In this document: one piece after another, positions 1-7,685 of the stretch
How positions within the stretch are numbered: the stretch's first letter is position 1
Layout of the letters: each line of letters opens with the position of its first letter
Assembly: GCA_044463945.1 (NCBI GenBank)
Contig: JBIQLW010000008.1
Location: 54,341-118,340, forward strand
Direction: 5' to 3'
Source: 62-47 sp044463945
GTDB taxonomy: Bacteria; Pseudomonadota; Alphaproteobacteria; Rhizobiales; Xanthobacteraceae
Length of the DNA: 64,000 nt
Position numbers and translations under genes: made by a program
The notes under the pieces: generated by a model
What the model saw: the letters and a program-made list of their open reading frames with translations, nothing else
Database searches by the model: none
Told to the model about the DNA's origin: nothing

Positions 1-135
1 GATCCAGATATTACGATCCTTGCCGCCCGCTTCCAGCAACAGCACGGAATAGGCGCCGCTTTCCGACAACCGGTCCGCCAGCACGCAGCCCGCCGATCCG
101 GCGCCGACGATAATGTAGTCGTATGTCTTTGGCAT
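1..135 (-). CDS. GMC oxidoreductase, N-terminal fragment cut by the window edge
   Basis: The ATG lies at 135-133 and the reading frame runs off the left edge, leaving 45 codons. The protein begins MPKTYDYIIVGAGSAGCVLA and continues to LLLEAGGKDRN. This is the GxGxxG dinucleotide-binding fold at the N-terminus of glucose-methanol-choline oxidoreductases, which oxidise alcohols with FAD. It lies 11 bp after the stop of the MalG-type permease on the same strand, so it is probably the last visible gene of the LacI-controlled operon. A full-length homologue lies at 21377-23005. The family is clear; the substrate is unknown. Confidence 0.85.
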   Translation of the reverse strand, partial: MPKTYDYIIVGAGSAGCVLADRLSESGAYSVLLLEAGGKDRNIWI

Positions 136-146
136 CACTCGCACTC

Positions 147-965
147 TCAGTTCGCAAGGCCGCTTGTCTGGAATCCGCGCACCAGATATTTGCGTCCGAA
201 CAGCACCAATAAAAGGCCGGGCAGCGCGAGCAGGAAGTTGGCGGCCTGGATCACCGCCCAGTTCAATTCCATCTGCTGCACGAACAGGCTCATCGCGATC
301 GGCAACGTGAATTTCTGATCGTCGCGTATCAACATCAGTCCGAGAACAAAGTCGTTCCATGACGCCGCGAAAGCGAAGATGAAGACCGCCGTCAGCGCGG
401 GGATCGACAGTGGCACCATCACCAGAATGAAGGTCTGGAACTTGCTGGCCCCGTCGATCTCGGCGGCTTCCTCATAGGATTTTGGCAGCGCCTGATAGAA
501 CTGCCACATCAGCCACAAGCCGAACGGCAGGCTGAGCGTCACGTGAGCGACCGCCAGCCCCCAAATCGAGTTCAACAGACCGAGCTTCTGGAACAGGGCA
601 AAGAACGGAATCCCGAGCAGAACCTCAGGAAACATGTAGGAGAACAACACAACCTGCGCGATCAGAGCCTTGCGCGGAACGTTGGTGCGCGCTAGGGCGT
701 AGCCGCCGAGGCCGCTGCACACCACCACGACAATGCTGCTGATCAGCGCCGCCTTGAGGCTGTTCGATGCCGTGACAAGGAAGTTCGTCGTTCTGAGAAG
801 CGTATCGAAGTTTTCAAGCGTGAAACTGCCGAGCCACAGGCGCGGCTTGTAGACATCCGCCGGGGTTTCCAGCGCGGACTTCAGCATCCAGTAAAACGGA
901 AAGAGCACCGGGATCAGATAGACCGCGATCAGGATCTTCGGCAGCATGGAGCGTCGTTCAGCCAC
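147..965 (-). CDS. Carbohydrate ABC transporter permease, MalG type
   Basis: Inner-membrane permease of about 272 residues with about six hydrophobic segments. It carries the EAA loop that docks the ATPase (YEEAAEIDGASKFQTF, then a VPLSIPAL tail), typical of the MalG branch of sugar importers. I chose the GTG at 965-963: a perfect AAGGAGGT ribosome site sits five bases upstream, while longer starts lack one. This start overlaps the last codons of the MalF-type gene by 8 bp, indicating coupled translation. It works with the partner permease and the binding protein. No ATPase gene is visible here; it may lie beyond the left edge or be shared. Confidence 0.9.
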   Translation of the reverse strand: MAERRSMLPKILIAVYLIPVLFPFYWMLKSALETPADVYKPRLWLGSFTLENFDTLLRTTNFLVTASNSLKAALISSIVVVVCSGLGGYALARTNVPRKALIAQVVLFSYMFPEVLLGIPFFALFQKLGLLNSIWGLAVAHVTLSLPFGLWLMWQFYQALPKSYEEAAEIDGASKFQTFILVMVPLSIPALTAVFIFAFAASWNDFVLGLMLIRDDQKFTLPIAMSLFVQQMELNWAVIQAANFLLALPGLLLVLFGRKYLVRGFQTSGLAN

Positions 966-1848
966 GGGCCACCTCCTTCTCGGGGTGGAACGCACGGATG
1001 TAGACGATGCCGAATACCAGCAGAATGATGAAAATCACGGTCGAGGCCGCGCCGCCGACGCCGTAGTTGTTGTTGCCGAACGCCTGGACATAGGCATAGA
1101 GCGGCAACGTCGTGGTGCCTCCGATCGGGCCGCCGGACGTCAGAAGCCAGATGATGTCGAAGCGGTTGAACATCCAGATGCCGCGCAGCAGGATCACCAG
1201 CAGGATCGGCGCCCGCAGCATCGGGATGGTGATGTAGATCAGTTCCTGCCACCAGTTCACGCCATCGACGCGGGCGGCTTCATAGACGCTCGGCGAGATC
1301 GTGCCGAGATTGGCGAGGATCACCAGGATGACAAAGGGCGTGAACTGCCAGACGCTCGCCGCGGTGACCAGCGACATCGCCAGAACGCCGGTGCTGGTGA
1401 ACTCGACCGCCGAATCCAGCAGCCCGGACTGCACCATGAGCTGGTTGAATATGCCGTTCAGGCTGTCGGTCATCCAGCGCCACACCAGCGCCGTGGTCAC
1501 CGTCGGGATCATGTAAGGCATCAGCGCGAAGCTGGTGACGAAGGGGCTGCCGTGCCTAAAGATCAGGATCGCAATCCCCACGCCCAGCACGACCTCAAGA
1601 ACCGTCGAGATCACCGCGTAGATCGTTCCGATCAGCAGCGCGCGCCAGAACGCCGGATCCGATAATATCTCGCGATAGTTGTCGAGCCCGGCGAAGGTCA
1701 TGTGGGCCTGAAACGGCCCGCTGTTGGTAAAGCCGAGAACGATCGCCCATGTGACGGGCACGATCATCACCGCAATGAACAGGCCAGCCACGAGCAAGAG
1801 CGCGATGCCCGAGAAGTCCAGCCTGCGAAGTGTGCTCGCACCCGTCAC
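958..1848 (-). CDS. Carbohydrate ABC transporter permease, MalF type
   Basis: Inner-membrane permease of 296 residues with about six transmembrane helices. The EAA loop (VYEAARVDGVNWWQELIY, followed by ITIPMLRAP) is that of MalF-like subunits of CUT1 sugar importers. It follows the binding-protein gene by 17 bp and overlaps the MalG-type gene by 8 bp, so the three are one transcription unit. The substrate is probably a sugar, polyol or sugar acid, judged from the family and the dehydratase and flavoprotein neighbours. Confidence 0.9.
   Translation of the reverse strand: MTGASTLRRLDFSGIALLLVAGLFIAVMIVPVTWAIVLGFTNSGPFQAHMTFAGLDNYREILSDPAFWRALLIGTIYAVISTVLEVVLGVGIAILIFRHGSPFVTSFALMPYMIPTVTTALVWRWMTDSLNGIFNQLMVQSGLLDSAVEFTSTGVLAMSLVTAASVWQFTPFVILVILANLGTISPSVYEAARVDGVNWWQELIYITIPMLRAPILLVILLRGIWMFNRFDIIWLLTSGGPIGGTTTLPLYAYVQAFGNNNYGVGGAASTVIFIILLVFGIVYIRAFHPEKEVARG
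971..978 (-). promoter_or_regulatory. Ribosome binding site of the MalG-type permease
   Basis: On the minus strand this reads AAGGAGGT, fully complementary to the 16S rRNA tail, five bases before GTG 965. It lies inside the end of the upstream permease gene and fixes the unusual GTG start. Confidence 0.8.
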
Positions 1849-1865
1849 GGTCGATATCCGTCGGC

Positions 1866-3170
1866 TCAGGCGTTCTTGACCAGCGACCGGGCAGCCTTCG
1901 CCGCCTGATCGATCGCCGCCGCGGGATCCGCGCCGCCCTGCACCACGCTCGCCAGCATCTTGTTGTAGACGGTGCTGGTGTAGATCTTCGCGCGCTGCCA
2001 GACCGGCTTCTTGCCGTGCAGGTCATAGACCGGGTTGCGCGCCTGATCCCAGGCGACGCCGATCACCTTGGCGATATCCTGATGCTTCTGAACGAACTCG
2101 TTGTTCTGGTATCCGCCGAGGAAATCCTCCTTGGTGGTCGGCAGAACATGGAGCGGGATCGACCACAGGTAATCGAAATAGCGCTGGCCTTCGCGCAGAT
2201 AGGTGATGACCTGCTTCGCGACTTCCTTGTTCTTCGAGCCCTGGAATACCATGAAGCCTTCCGCCGAGAGGCGGTTGGCCGGCGCCTTGCCGTAAGGCTG
2301 GAGCATCGGCTTGGTCACTTCGGCGAGTTGCGGATTGTTCTGGGCGGTGACGGCGTAGAGCCGCGAGCCGATATAGTCGGCCATCGCCACCTTGCCCGAG
2401 GCGAACGAGTTGATGATCTCGCCCCAGCCGAAGTTGGTGCCGCTCGGAGAGAACTTCGACATCCGCGCGAGGAACGCGAGCGTCTCCGCCAGCGCCGCCT
2501 TGTTGTCGTTCTGATCGAATACGACGTTGCCGTCGTCGTCGACAAAGTTCACGCCGTTGGAAAATGCGTAGCTGAACAGCGACGACACCGGGTTGTCGCC
2601 GGTTTCGTTCGAACTCATGACGTAACCATACTGGCCGCCGCCGGTCAGCTTCTTCGCCGCGGCTTCGAACTCGCTCCAGGTCTTCGGCGGCTGGAGGCCG
2701 GCTTTCTCGAACAGGTCGGAGCGATACCAGCTATAGGTGAACTTCACTCCCATCGGAACGAAGTAATCCTGACCGTCGATCCGCGCGCGCCAGCGGTCGG
2801 GCAGATTCTTGATGCCGCTGACCACGTCCGACACCGGCTCAAGCAGCTTCGAGTTGGCGTACAGCGTCGCGTCCTCGATGTCGAGATTGACGATATCGGG
2901 GGCGGTGCCGCTCTGAAGCATCGACGCCACCTGCTTGCGCACGGCTTCCGGCGACGTAAACAGCGGATTGATCTTCAACCCCGGATTTGCCGCTTCCAGC
3001 GCGGCGATGAGATCGCCGGTCACCTTCTTGGTGGTCGGCAGGGATTCATAGGTCAGATAGCTGATCGTGCCGGTAAGACCGGCCGCGAACGCCTTGAGCG
3101 GCAGGCCGAGCGTGGCGCCGGCTCCGGCGCCGAGCGCAAGTTTCAGGAATTCCGCGCGTGTCAGGTTCAT
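1866..3170 (-). CDS. Extracellular solute-binding protein, family 1 (sugar ABC importer)
   Basis: Periplasmic binding protein of 434 residues, the usual length for the MalE-like family 1 group. The N-terminus is MNLTRAEFLKLALGAGAGA, a Tat-like signal in which only one arginine of the twin-arginine pair remains; it ends near AFAAG. The frame stays open upstream to 3587, but ATG 3170 is preceded by AAGGAG at a suitable distance and starts the signal peptide. It should capture the substrate for the two permeases directly downstream. The dehydratase gene ends 38 bp upstream on the same strand. Confidence 0.9.
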   Translation of the reverse strand: MNLTRAEFLKLALGAGAGATLGLPLKAFAAGLTGTISYLTYESLPTTKKVTGDLIAALEAANPGLKINPLFTSPEAVRKQVASMLQSGTAPDIVNLDIEDATLYANSKLLEPVSDVVSGIKNLPDRWRARIDGQDYFVPMGVKFTYSWYRSDLFEKAGLQPPKTWSEFEAAAKKLTGGGQYGYVMSSNETGDNPVSSLFSYAFSNGVNFVDDDGNVVFDQNDNKAALAETLAFLARMSKFSPSGTNFGWGEIINSFASGKVAMADYIGSRLYAVTAQNNPQLAEVTKPMLQPYGKAPANRLSAEGFMVFQGSKNKEVAKQVITYLREGQRYFDYLWSIPLHVLPTTKEDFLGGYQNNEFVQKHQDIAKVIGVAWDQARNPVYDLHGKKPVWQRAKIYTSTVYNKMLASVVQGGADPAAAIDQAAKAARSLVKNA

Positions 3171-3208
3171 TTCCTCACTCCTTGATGACTGATATGTTGC
3201 TTCACCGC

Positions 3209-4921
3209 TTACGGCGATTTTTGCTTTTGGGCCGTGGCCGATTGATCGGTCCGCGCGCCGGGCTTCAACGTTCCGCCTTGAGTCAGGGGCTGCACGCGAT
3301 CCTGATAGATCGCGAGCCAGCCGGCTTTCTCGCGAGCCACGAACGCCGGCAGCGCCGCGCGCCGGGCCTTCAGTTCGCTCTCGCTCAGTTCGAGATCGAT
3401 GGTGCGGGCCTCGACGTCGATCGCGACGACATCGCCGTCGCGGACCAGCGCAATCGGCCCGCCATCGGCGGCTTCCGGCATCACCTGGCCGATCGTGAAC
3501 CCGCGATTGAGACCCGAAAGCTGCCCGTCGGTGATGACGGCGATCTCCTCGCCGAGATGCGCCCCGTTCACCGCCGCCACGAACCATGACGCCGATGCGA
3601 CGCCCGGCCCTCCGCGCGCGCCAAGACCGCGCAGAATGATGACCTCGCCGCCCCTGATGTCGCCGCGAGCCAATGCCGCCATCGCCGCTTCCTGCGACTC
3701 GAACACCTTGCTCCGACCGCGAAACGCCGCGGCTTTTCCGGTGCCGAGCTTCATGATCGAGCCCTCCGGCGCCAGCGATCCCCGCAGGATGATGACCGAC
3801 GGACCCGGCCGGACCGGCTTGTCGAGGCTCCCGATCACGCCGGCGCTAACCGAAACCCCGGCGAGATTTTCACCGACGGTCCGCCCGGTGATCGTCATGG
3901 CGTCGCGATCGAGCAACGGTTCAAGCTGCTTCATGACCGCGCGCGCGCCGCCCGCCGCCTCCAGTTCGTCGATGCGTCCGCTGCCGTTGGGCTTGATCGC
4001 GCATAGCAGCGGGACCTTGCGGCCAAGCCGATGGATCAGGTCGTAGACATTGGCCTCGATCTCGCCCTCGGAGGCCACGGCCTGAAGATGGCGCAGCATG
4101 TTGATCGAGCCGCTGACCGCAAGGCCGACCGCCATCGCGTTCGAAAACGCCGCCGGGGTCATGATATCGCGCGGGCGAAGGTCCTCGTTGACCAGCGACA
4201 CGATGCGGCGGCCGGCCTCGCGGGCAAAATCGCGCATCCGCTGGCCCGATGCCGCCACCGGCGCGCTGCCGGGCAATGCCATGCCGAGCGCCTCCGCCAT
4301 GATGTGCATCGTGTTGGCGGTGCCCATTCCCGCGCACACGCCCGGACTGAGAACCGCGACCTCGCACATGTCCTCGATGTCCTTGGTGGTGATATGGCCG
4401 GTCGCCAGTTCGCCGACCGACTCGAACACGTCTTCGATGTCCACCGGCTTGTTGTGCAGTCGGCCGCACGCCTGATAACCGCCGATCACCAGGATGCTCG
4501 GGACATTGAGCCGCGCCGCCGCCATCAGGTGCGCCGGCGCGGTCTTGTCGCAACTGGACAGGCACACCATGCCGTCGAGCACGGCGCCTTCGACCGCGAC
4601 CTCGATATCGTTCACCAGCAGGTCGCGCGAGGGCATCAGGTAACGCCCGCCGCGTCCCGCGCCGGTGATGAAATCGCTCGGCGCCGTGGTCTTGATCTCG
4701 AAGGGCAGACCGCCCGCCTCGCGAATGCCGTCCTTGACGATCCGGGCGACCTCATCGAGATGGCTGAAGCAGATCGAAATCTCGGAGGACGAGTTGATCA
4801 CCGCGATCTTCGGCTTCTGCATGTCCTCGTCGGTCAGCCCGAGCGCGCGCCACTGGGCACGACGGATCGCCCAGCGGGTCGTCCCCGGTTCGAAGTTTGA
4901 TCGGTACTCACGCCTGCTCAT
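3209..4921 (-). CDS. IlvD/Edd-family dehydratase, probably acting on a sugar acid
   Basis: Protein of 570 residues of the dihydroxy-acid/6-phosphogluconate dehydratase family. Cys51, Cys124 (CLSSCDKTAPAHLM) and Cys196 (GVCAGMGTANTM) are in the places of the iron-sulfur ligands. The C-terminal DGQLSGLNRGFTIGQVMPEA is also typical. These enzymes remove water from 2,3-dihydroxy acids. Next to a sugar importer and away from isoleucine/valine genes, a sugar-acid dehydratase (xylonate, arabonate or galactonate type) is more likely than biosynthetic IlvD; this is inference. Its ATG overlaps the stop of the FAD enzyme gene as ATGA, so the two are probably translationally coupled. Confidence 0.85.
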   Translation of the reverse strand: MSRREYRSNFEPGTTRWAIRRAQWRALGLTDEDMQKPKIAVINSSSEISICFSHLDEVARIVKDGIREAGGLPFEIKTTAPSDFITGAGRGGRYLMPSRDLLVNDIEVAVEGAVLDGMVCLSSCDKTAPAHLMAAARLNVPSILVIGGYQACGRLHNKPVDIEDVFESVGELATGHITTKDIEDMCEVAVLSPGVCAGMGTANTMHIMAEALGMALPGSAPVAASGQRMRDFAREAGRRIVSLVNEDLRPRDIMTPAAFSNAMAVGLAVSGSINMLRHLQAVASEGEIEANVYDLIHRLGRKVPLLCAIKPNGSGRIDELEAAGGARAVMKQLEPLLDRDAMTITGRTVGENLAGVSVSAGVIGSLDKPVRPGPSVIILRGSLAPEGSIMKLGTGKAAAFRGRSKVFESQEAAMAALARGDIRGGEVIILRGLGARGGPGVASASWFVAAVNGAHLGEEIAVITDGQLSGLNRGFTIGQVMPEAADGGPIALVRDGDVVAIDVEARTIDLELSESELKARRAALPAFVAREKAGWLAIYQDRVQPLTQGGTLKPGARTDQSATAQKQKSP

Positions 4922-6273
4922 GGGGCCGTCGCCTGTTCGGCTTTTGTTGCGTTCGCTCGATCCGGCAGCGGCCCGACGATGGCGCCCTGCCGCTCCAGTT
5001 GGCGGCGAAGACCGCCGATATCGAGCTTGCGAATGTCGCCCGCGCCGGCCTGCGCGGCCGCCACGCCTGCCGCCTCGCCCAGCGCCATGCAGACGGCGGC
5101 GACGCGCATCGACGCGTGGGCGTCGTGCGACGCGGAGGCGCAGCGCCCCGCCACCACGAGCCCGTCGATTCCGACAGGCAGCATCATCCGGAACGGCAGT
5201 TCGTAGAATGTGCCGGGCTTGAGAAACACCCACCGGGTCGCGCGGCCGGCGCCATGCTCCTCGACCGGCCAGGCGCTACAGGCGATCGAGTCGGCGAAAC
5301 GGGCCTCGTTCAGCACATCGTCGAGCGTCAGCCAGTAGTCGCCGCGAACCCGCCGGCTCTCGCGCACGCCGATCTCGGCGCCGATGTCGGAAATGAAAGC
5401 GTTCTCGTATCCCGGCACGAAGCGGCGGAAAGCGTCGAGGTAAATCCTGAGTTGGCGACGCCCGTCGCGTTCGGCGCTGGTGATCTCCTCGGTGTTCAGC
5501 GGATCGGGCGAGCGATCTCCGCGCAGGACGCGCGTGATGTTGAGGTGCATTGCGCCTTCGCGAAGGCTGAACATGCCGCCCGCCGTGCGCGGCAGCGGCA
5601 GGCCGGCGGCAACGGCCTTCTCCAGATGATTGCGCAGTTCGTCGCGCGTCATCGCCGCGGCACGGCCGGTATCGACGCCGCCGAAGCGGAACATGGTGGT
5701 GGGCGCCTGGATCAGCGACGGGTCGTGCTCGAAATCGGCCCCTGCCAGGGCGGCGATATTCGCGTCCCCGGTGCAATCGATCACCGTCGTGGCCATGCAG
5801 GCCCAGCGACCGTCCCGCCCCTCGAAGATCACGCCCTTGATGCGCGCGCCGTCTTTCACGACGCCGACCGCCAGACTGTGCAAGGCGAGACCCACGCCGG
5901 CGTCGGTGACCATATCGTCGGCAACCAGCTTGATCGCCGTCGGGTCGTAAAGAAGCGACGCGGTTTCCAGCCAGCGCATCGGGCCCTTGACGGCCCCGAG
6001 CTTGTCCATCCGCGCGATAAGCTCGCCGGCGAAGCCGTTGACCACCGGGATCACGTCCGACGCGGTCACCGTATAAAGCCCGCAGATACTGCCCAGCGTC
6101 ACCATGGCGAGCGTGCCGCCGAGGTAACCGTTCTTGTCCACCAGCAGGACGTCGGCGCCGAGCCGCGCGGCGGCTGTCGCCGCGGCGAGCCCCGCGGATC
6201 CCCCGCCCACAACCAGAATGTCGACATGCCTGCGCACCGGTGTCTGGCGCGCGGCCTCGGTGATGGTACTCAT
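4918..6273 (-). CDS. FAD-dependent oxidoreductase (FAD_oxidored family)
   Basis: Cytoplasmic flavoprotein of about 451 residues. The N-terminal HVDILVVGGGSAGLAAATAA is a Rossmann FAD-binding motif followed by a conserved acidic/lysine strand end (LLVDKNGYLGG). The rest fits the FAD_oxidored group, whose substrates are mostly unknown. I chose ATG 6273, with GAAGG about nine bases upstream; an in-frame GTG at 6288 would begin directly after the lacI stop. It sits between lacI and the dehydratase and overlaps the latter by four bases. It may oxidise a hydroxyl of the imported compound before or after dehydration. Confidence 0.8.
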   Translation of the reverse strand: MSTITEAARQTPVRRHVDILVVGGGSAGLAAATAAARLGADVLLVDKNGYLGGTLAMVTLGSICGLYTVTASDVIPVVNGFAGELIARMDKLGAVKGPMRWLETASLLYDPTAIKLVADDMVTDAGVGLALHSLAVGVVKDGARIKGVIFEGRDGRWACMATTVIDCTGDANIAALAGADFEHDPSLIQAPTTMFRFGGVDTGRAAAMTRDELRNHLEKAVAAGLPLPRTAGGMFSLREGAMHLNITRVLRGDRSPDPLNTEEITSAERDGRRQLRIYLDAFRRFVPGYENAFISDIGAEIGVRESRRVRGDYWLTLDDVLNEARFADSIACSAWPVEEHGAGRATRWVFLKPGTFYELPFRMMLPVGIDGLVVAGRCASASHDAHASMRVAAVCMALGEAAGVAAAQAGAGDIRKLDIGGLRRQLERQGAIVGPLPDRANATKAEQATAP

Positions 6274-6288
6274 GACACCAACCTTCAC

Positions 6289-7317
6289 CTATTGGTTTCG
6301 ATGCCCGGCGGTCGAACCGCGAATGACCAGTTCCGTCGGCAGACAGATTGCGGAGTGCTCCAGGCTCGCGCCGTTGATGCGGTCGCGCAGCAAGGCCACG
6401 GCTTCGTGCGCCATTTGCCTGAGAGGCTGACGGACGGTCGTCAGATCGAACGCCGGCCATGCGGCCATTTCGATATCGTCATAGCCGATCAGCCAAAGCT
6501 GGCCCGGCACATCCACGCCACGCACGCGCGCCGCGTCGCGCGCGCCCAGCGCGATCACGTCGTTGACGCAGAACATCACATCCGGCGGCTGCGCGAGATC
6601 GAGCAGATAGGACGCGGCATCGAAACCGGTCTTGTGGGAGAACGAATCGACCCGGATGACCAGCGACGGATCGAGCGGACGGCCGAGTTCGGCGAGGCGC
6701 GAGCGGAACGCGTTCTGACGGGCGCGGATGGTGCTGGCCAGCGGCGGGCCCTCGATCAGCCCGATCCGCTTGCGCCCGGCCTTGACGATGTAGTCGGCGA
6801 CACTGATTGCGCCTTGCGTGTTGTCACTGGACACCTGATCGCACGGCCAGCCTTCGACGACGCGATGGATGAGAACCACCGGCGCGTTCATCATCACCGC
6901 TTCATAGAGAGGCGTCGACAGCGCCGTCGCCGTCGTCATGATGACGCCATCGACAAGGCTTTCGCGAACCGCGGAAGCTGCGGCGCCCTCATCGGTTTCG
7001 TCCGTATTCCACACCATCATCCGCAGACCGGCGTCGGTCAGTTGCTGACCGAGGATCTGGAGCATCTCGGGATAGAGCGGATTGGCGAGACGGGAGACGA
7101 CGACGCCGATGTTGCCGGTCCGGTTGGTGCGCATGGCGCGCGCCATGCCGTTCGGCCGATATTTCATCTGCCGTATCACCGCAAGCACGCGCTCGCGGGT
7201 TTCGGGCTGTACGTTCGCCCTCCCCGACAGCACACGCGACACCGTTGCCTGCGAAACCTTCGCAGCCTTCGCTATGTCCTTGCTCGTCAACGGCAAATTT
7301 GATGAAATCGTATTCAT
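6289..7317 (-). CDS. LacI-family transcriptional regulator
   Basis: Repressor of 342 residues. The helix-turn-helix and hinge region is at residues 10-33 (TSKDIAKAAKVSQATVSRVL), followed by a periplasmic-binding-protein-like effector domain. It is the first gene of the minus-strand operon, 15 bp before the FAD oxidoreductase. No Shine-Dalgarno sequence precedes ATG 7317, and the best promoter (AATAAT ending at 7328) would give a transcript starting only a few bases before the ATG, so the mRNA may be nearly leaderless. Its probable operators flank this promoter, one lying within codons 1-5. It likely represses itself and the operon until the imported compound or a product binds. Confidence 0.92.
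   Translation of the reverse strand: MNTISSNLPLTSKDIAKAAKVSQATVSRVLSGRANVQPETRERVLAVIRQMKYRPNGMARAMRTNRTGNIGVVVSRLANPLYPEMLQILGQQLTDAGLRMMVWNTDETDEGAAASAVRESLVDGVIMTTATALSTPLYEAVMMNAPVVLIHRVVEGWPCDQVSSDNTQGAISVADYIVKAGRKRIGLIEGPPLASTIRARQNAFRSRLAELGRPLDPSLVIRVDSFSHKTGFDAASYLLDLAQPPDVMFCVNDVIALGARDAARVRGVDVPGQLWLIGYDDIEMAAWPAFDLTTVRQPLRQMAHEAVALLRDRINGASLEHSAICLPTELVIRGSTAGHRNQ
7303..7316. promoter_or_regulatory. Putative LacI operator O1 inside the lacI start region
   Basis: TGAAATCGTATTCA is an imperfect dyad with TGAA/TTCA arms around a central CG, the layout of LacI-family operators. With one more base it forms a 15-bp arm that recurs in inverted orientation at 7366-7380. It covers codons 1-5 of lacI. 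Confidence 0.65.
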
Positions 7318-7327
7318 CAGACGCCAA

Positions 7328-7357
7328 ATTATTCCCGAATGTGCTTTACTTATGCAA
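7328..7357 (-). promoter_or_regulatory. Putative lacI operon promoter
   Basis: On the minus strand TTGCAT (7357-7352) and AATAAT (7333-7328) are separated by 18 bases, resembling -35 and -10 boxes. The promoter lies between the two LacI-type operators, so looping would cover it. Confidence 0.5.
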
Positions 7358-7366
7358 CCGCTATCA

Positions 7367-7380
7367 TGAATACGATTTCA
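7367..7380. promoter_or_regulatory. Putative LacI operator O2
   Basis: TGAATACGATTTCA is the exact reverse complement of O1. The centres are 64 bp apart, close to six helical turns, which suits cooperative binding or a small DNA loop. Confidence 0.65.
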
Positions 7381-7685
7381 CGACAAGCGCAAACGCGATT
7401 GCCCGCAGGGATGGCGTAATAGTCCCGGATAGCGCGGTCGAGAGCCGCCGGCCGGCCTGTACGTTCGCCATGGCGTGGCCCGGCCCATGGATGATCGGCG
7501 TCCGGCCGCGAGCCGCGCGTGCAGCGGTCAACCGACGCCGGTTGGCAAGCTTCGGCGTTGCTTCGTGGAACGCCGAACAATTGTTCTGTCAGGCGAACGG
7601 CAGGGACTGAGCAGCCTTGTTGGGAGTGAAAGCCCGATCTCACAAGGCTCGTTCCAGGGCATTTGTTTCTGCCCCACGAGACGCC

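Larger units (their letters stand above)
7318..7685. other. Intergenic region between lacI and the TRAP genes
   Basis: These 368 bases hold the lacI promoter and operator O2 at the left end. The rest has no convincing gene. Two short dyads are visible: CAACCG-ACGC-CGGTTG at 7529-7544 and the palindrome GAACAATTGTTC at 7575-7586. Either could belong to the end of the TRAP transcript, but neither has a T-run. Confidence 0.5.

Noticed and set aside
4897..7302. 801-codon open frame on the plus strand
   Set aside because: It lies opposite the dehydratase, FAD oxidoreductase and lacI genes, its product is rich in Arg/His/Ala/Gly with no domain, and GC-rich codon bias explains its openness.
7366..7419. 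Short plus-strand frame starting with the same MNTIS codons as lacI
   Set aside because: The match is a by-product of the inverted operator copy; it has 17 codons and no ribosome site.
7350..7643. 97-codon minus-strand frame in the lacI-TRAP gap
   Set aside because: No recognisable domain, no ribosome site and overlap with the lacI promoter and operator O2; a gene remnant cannot be excluded.
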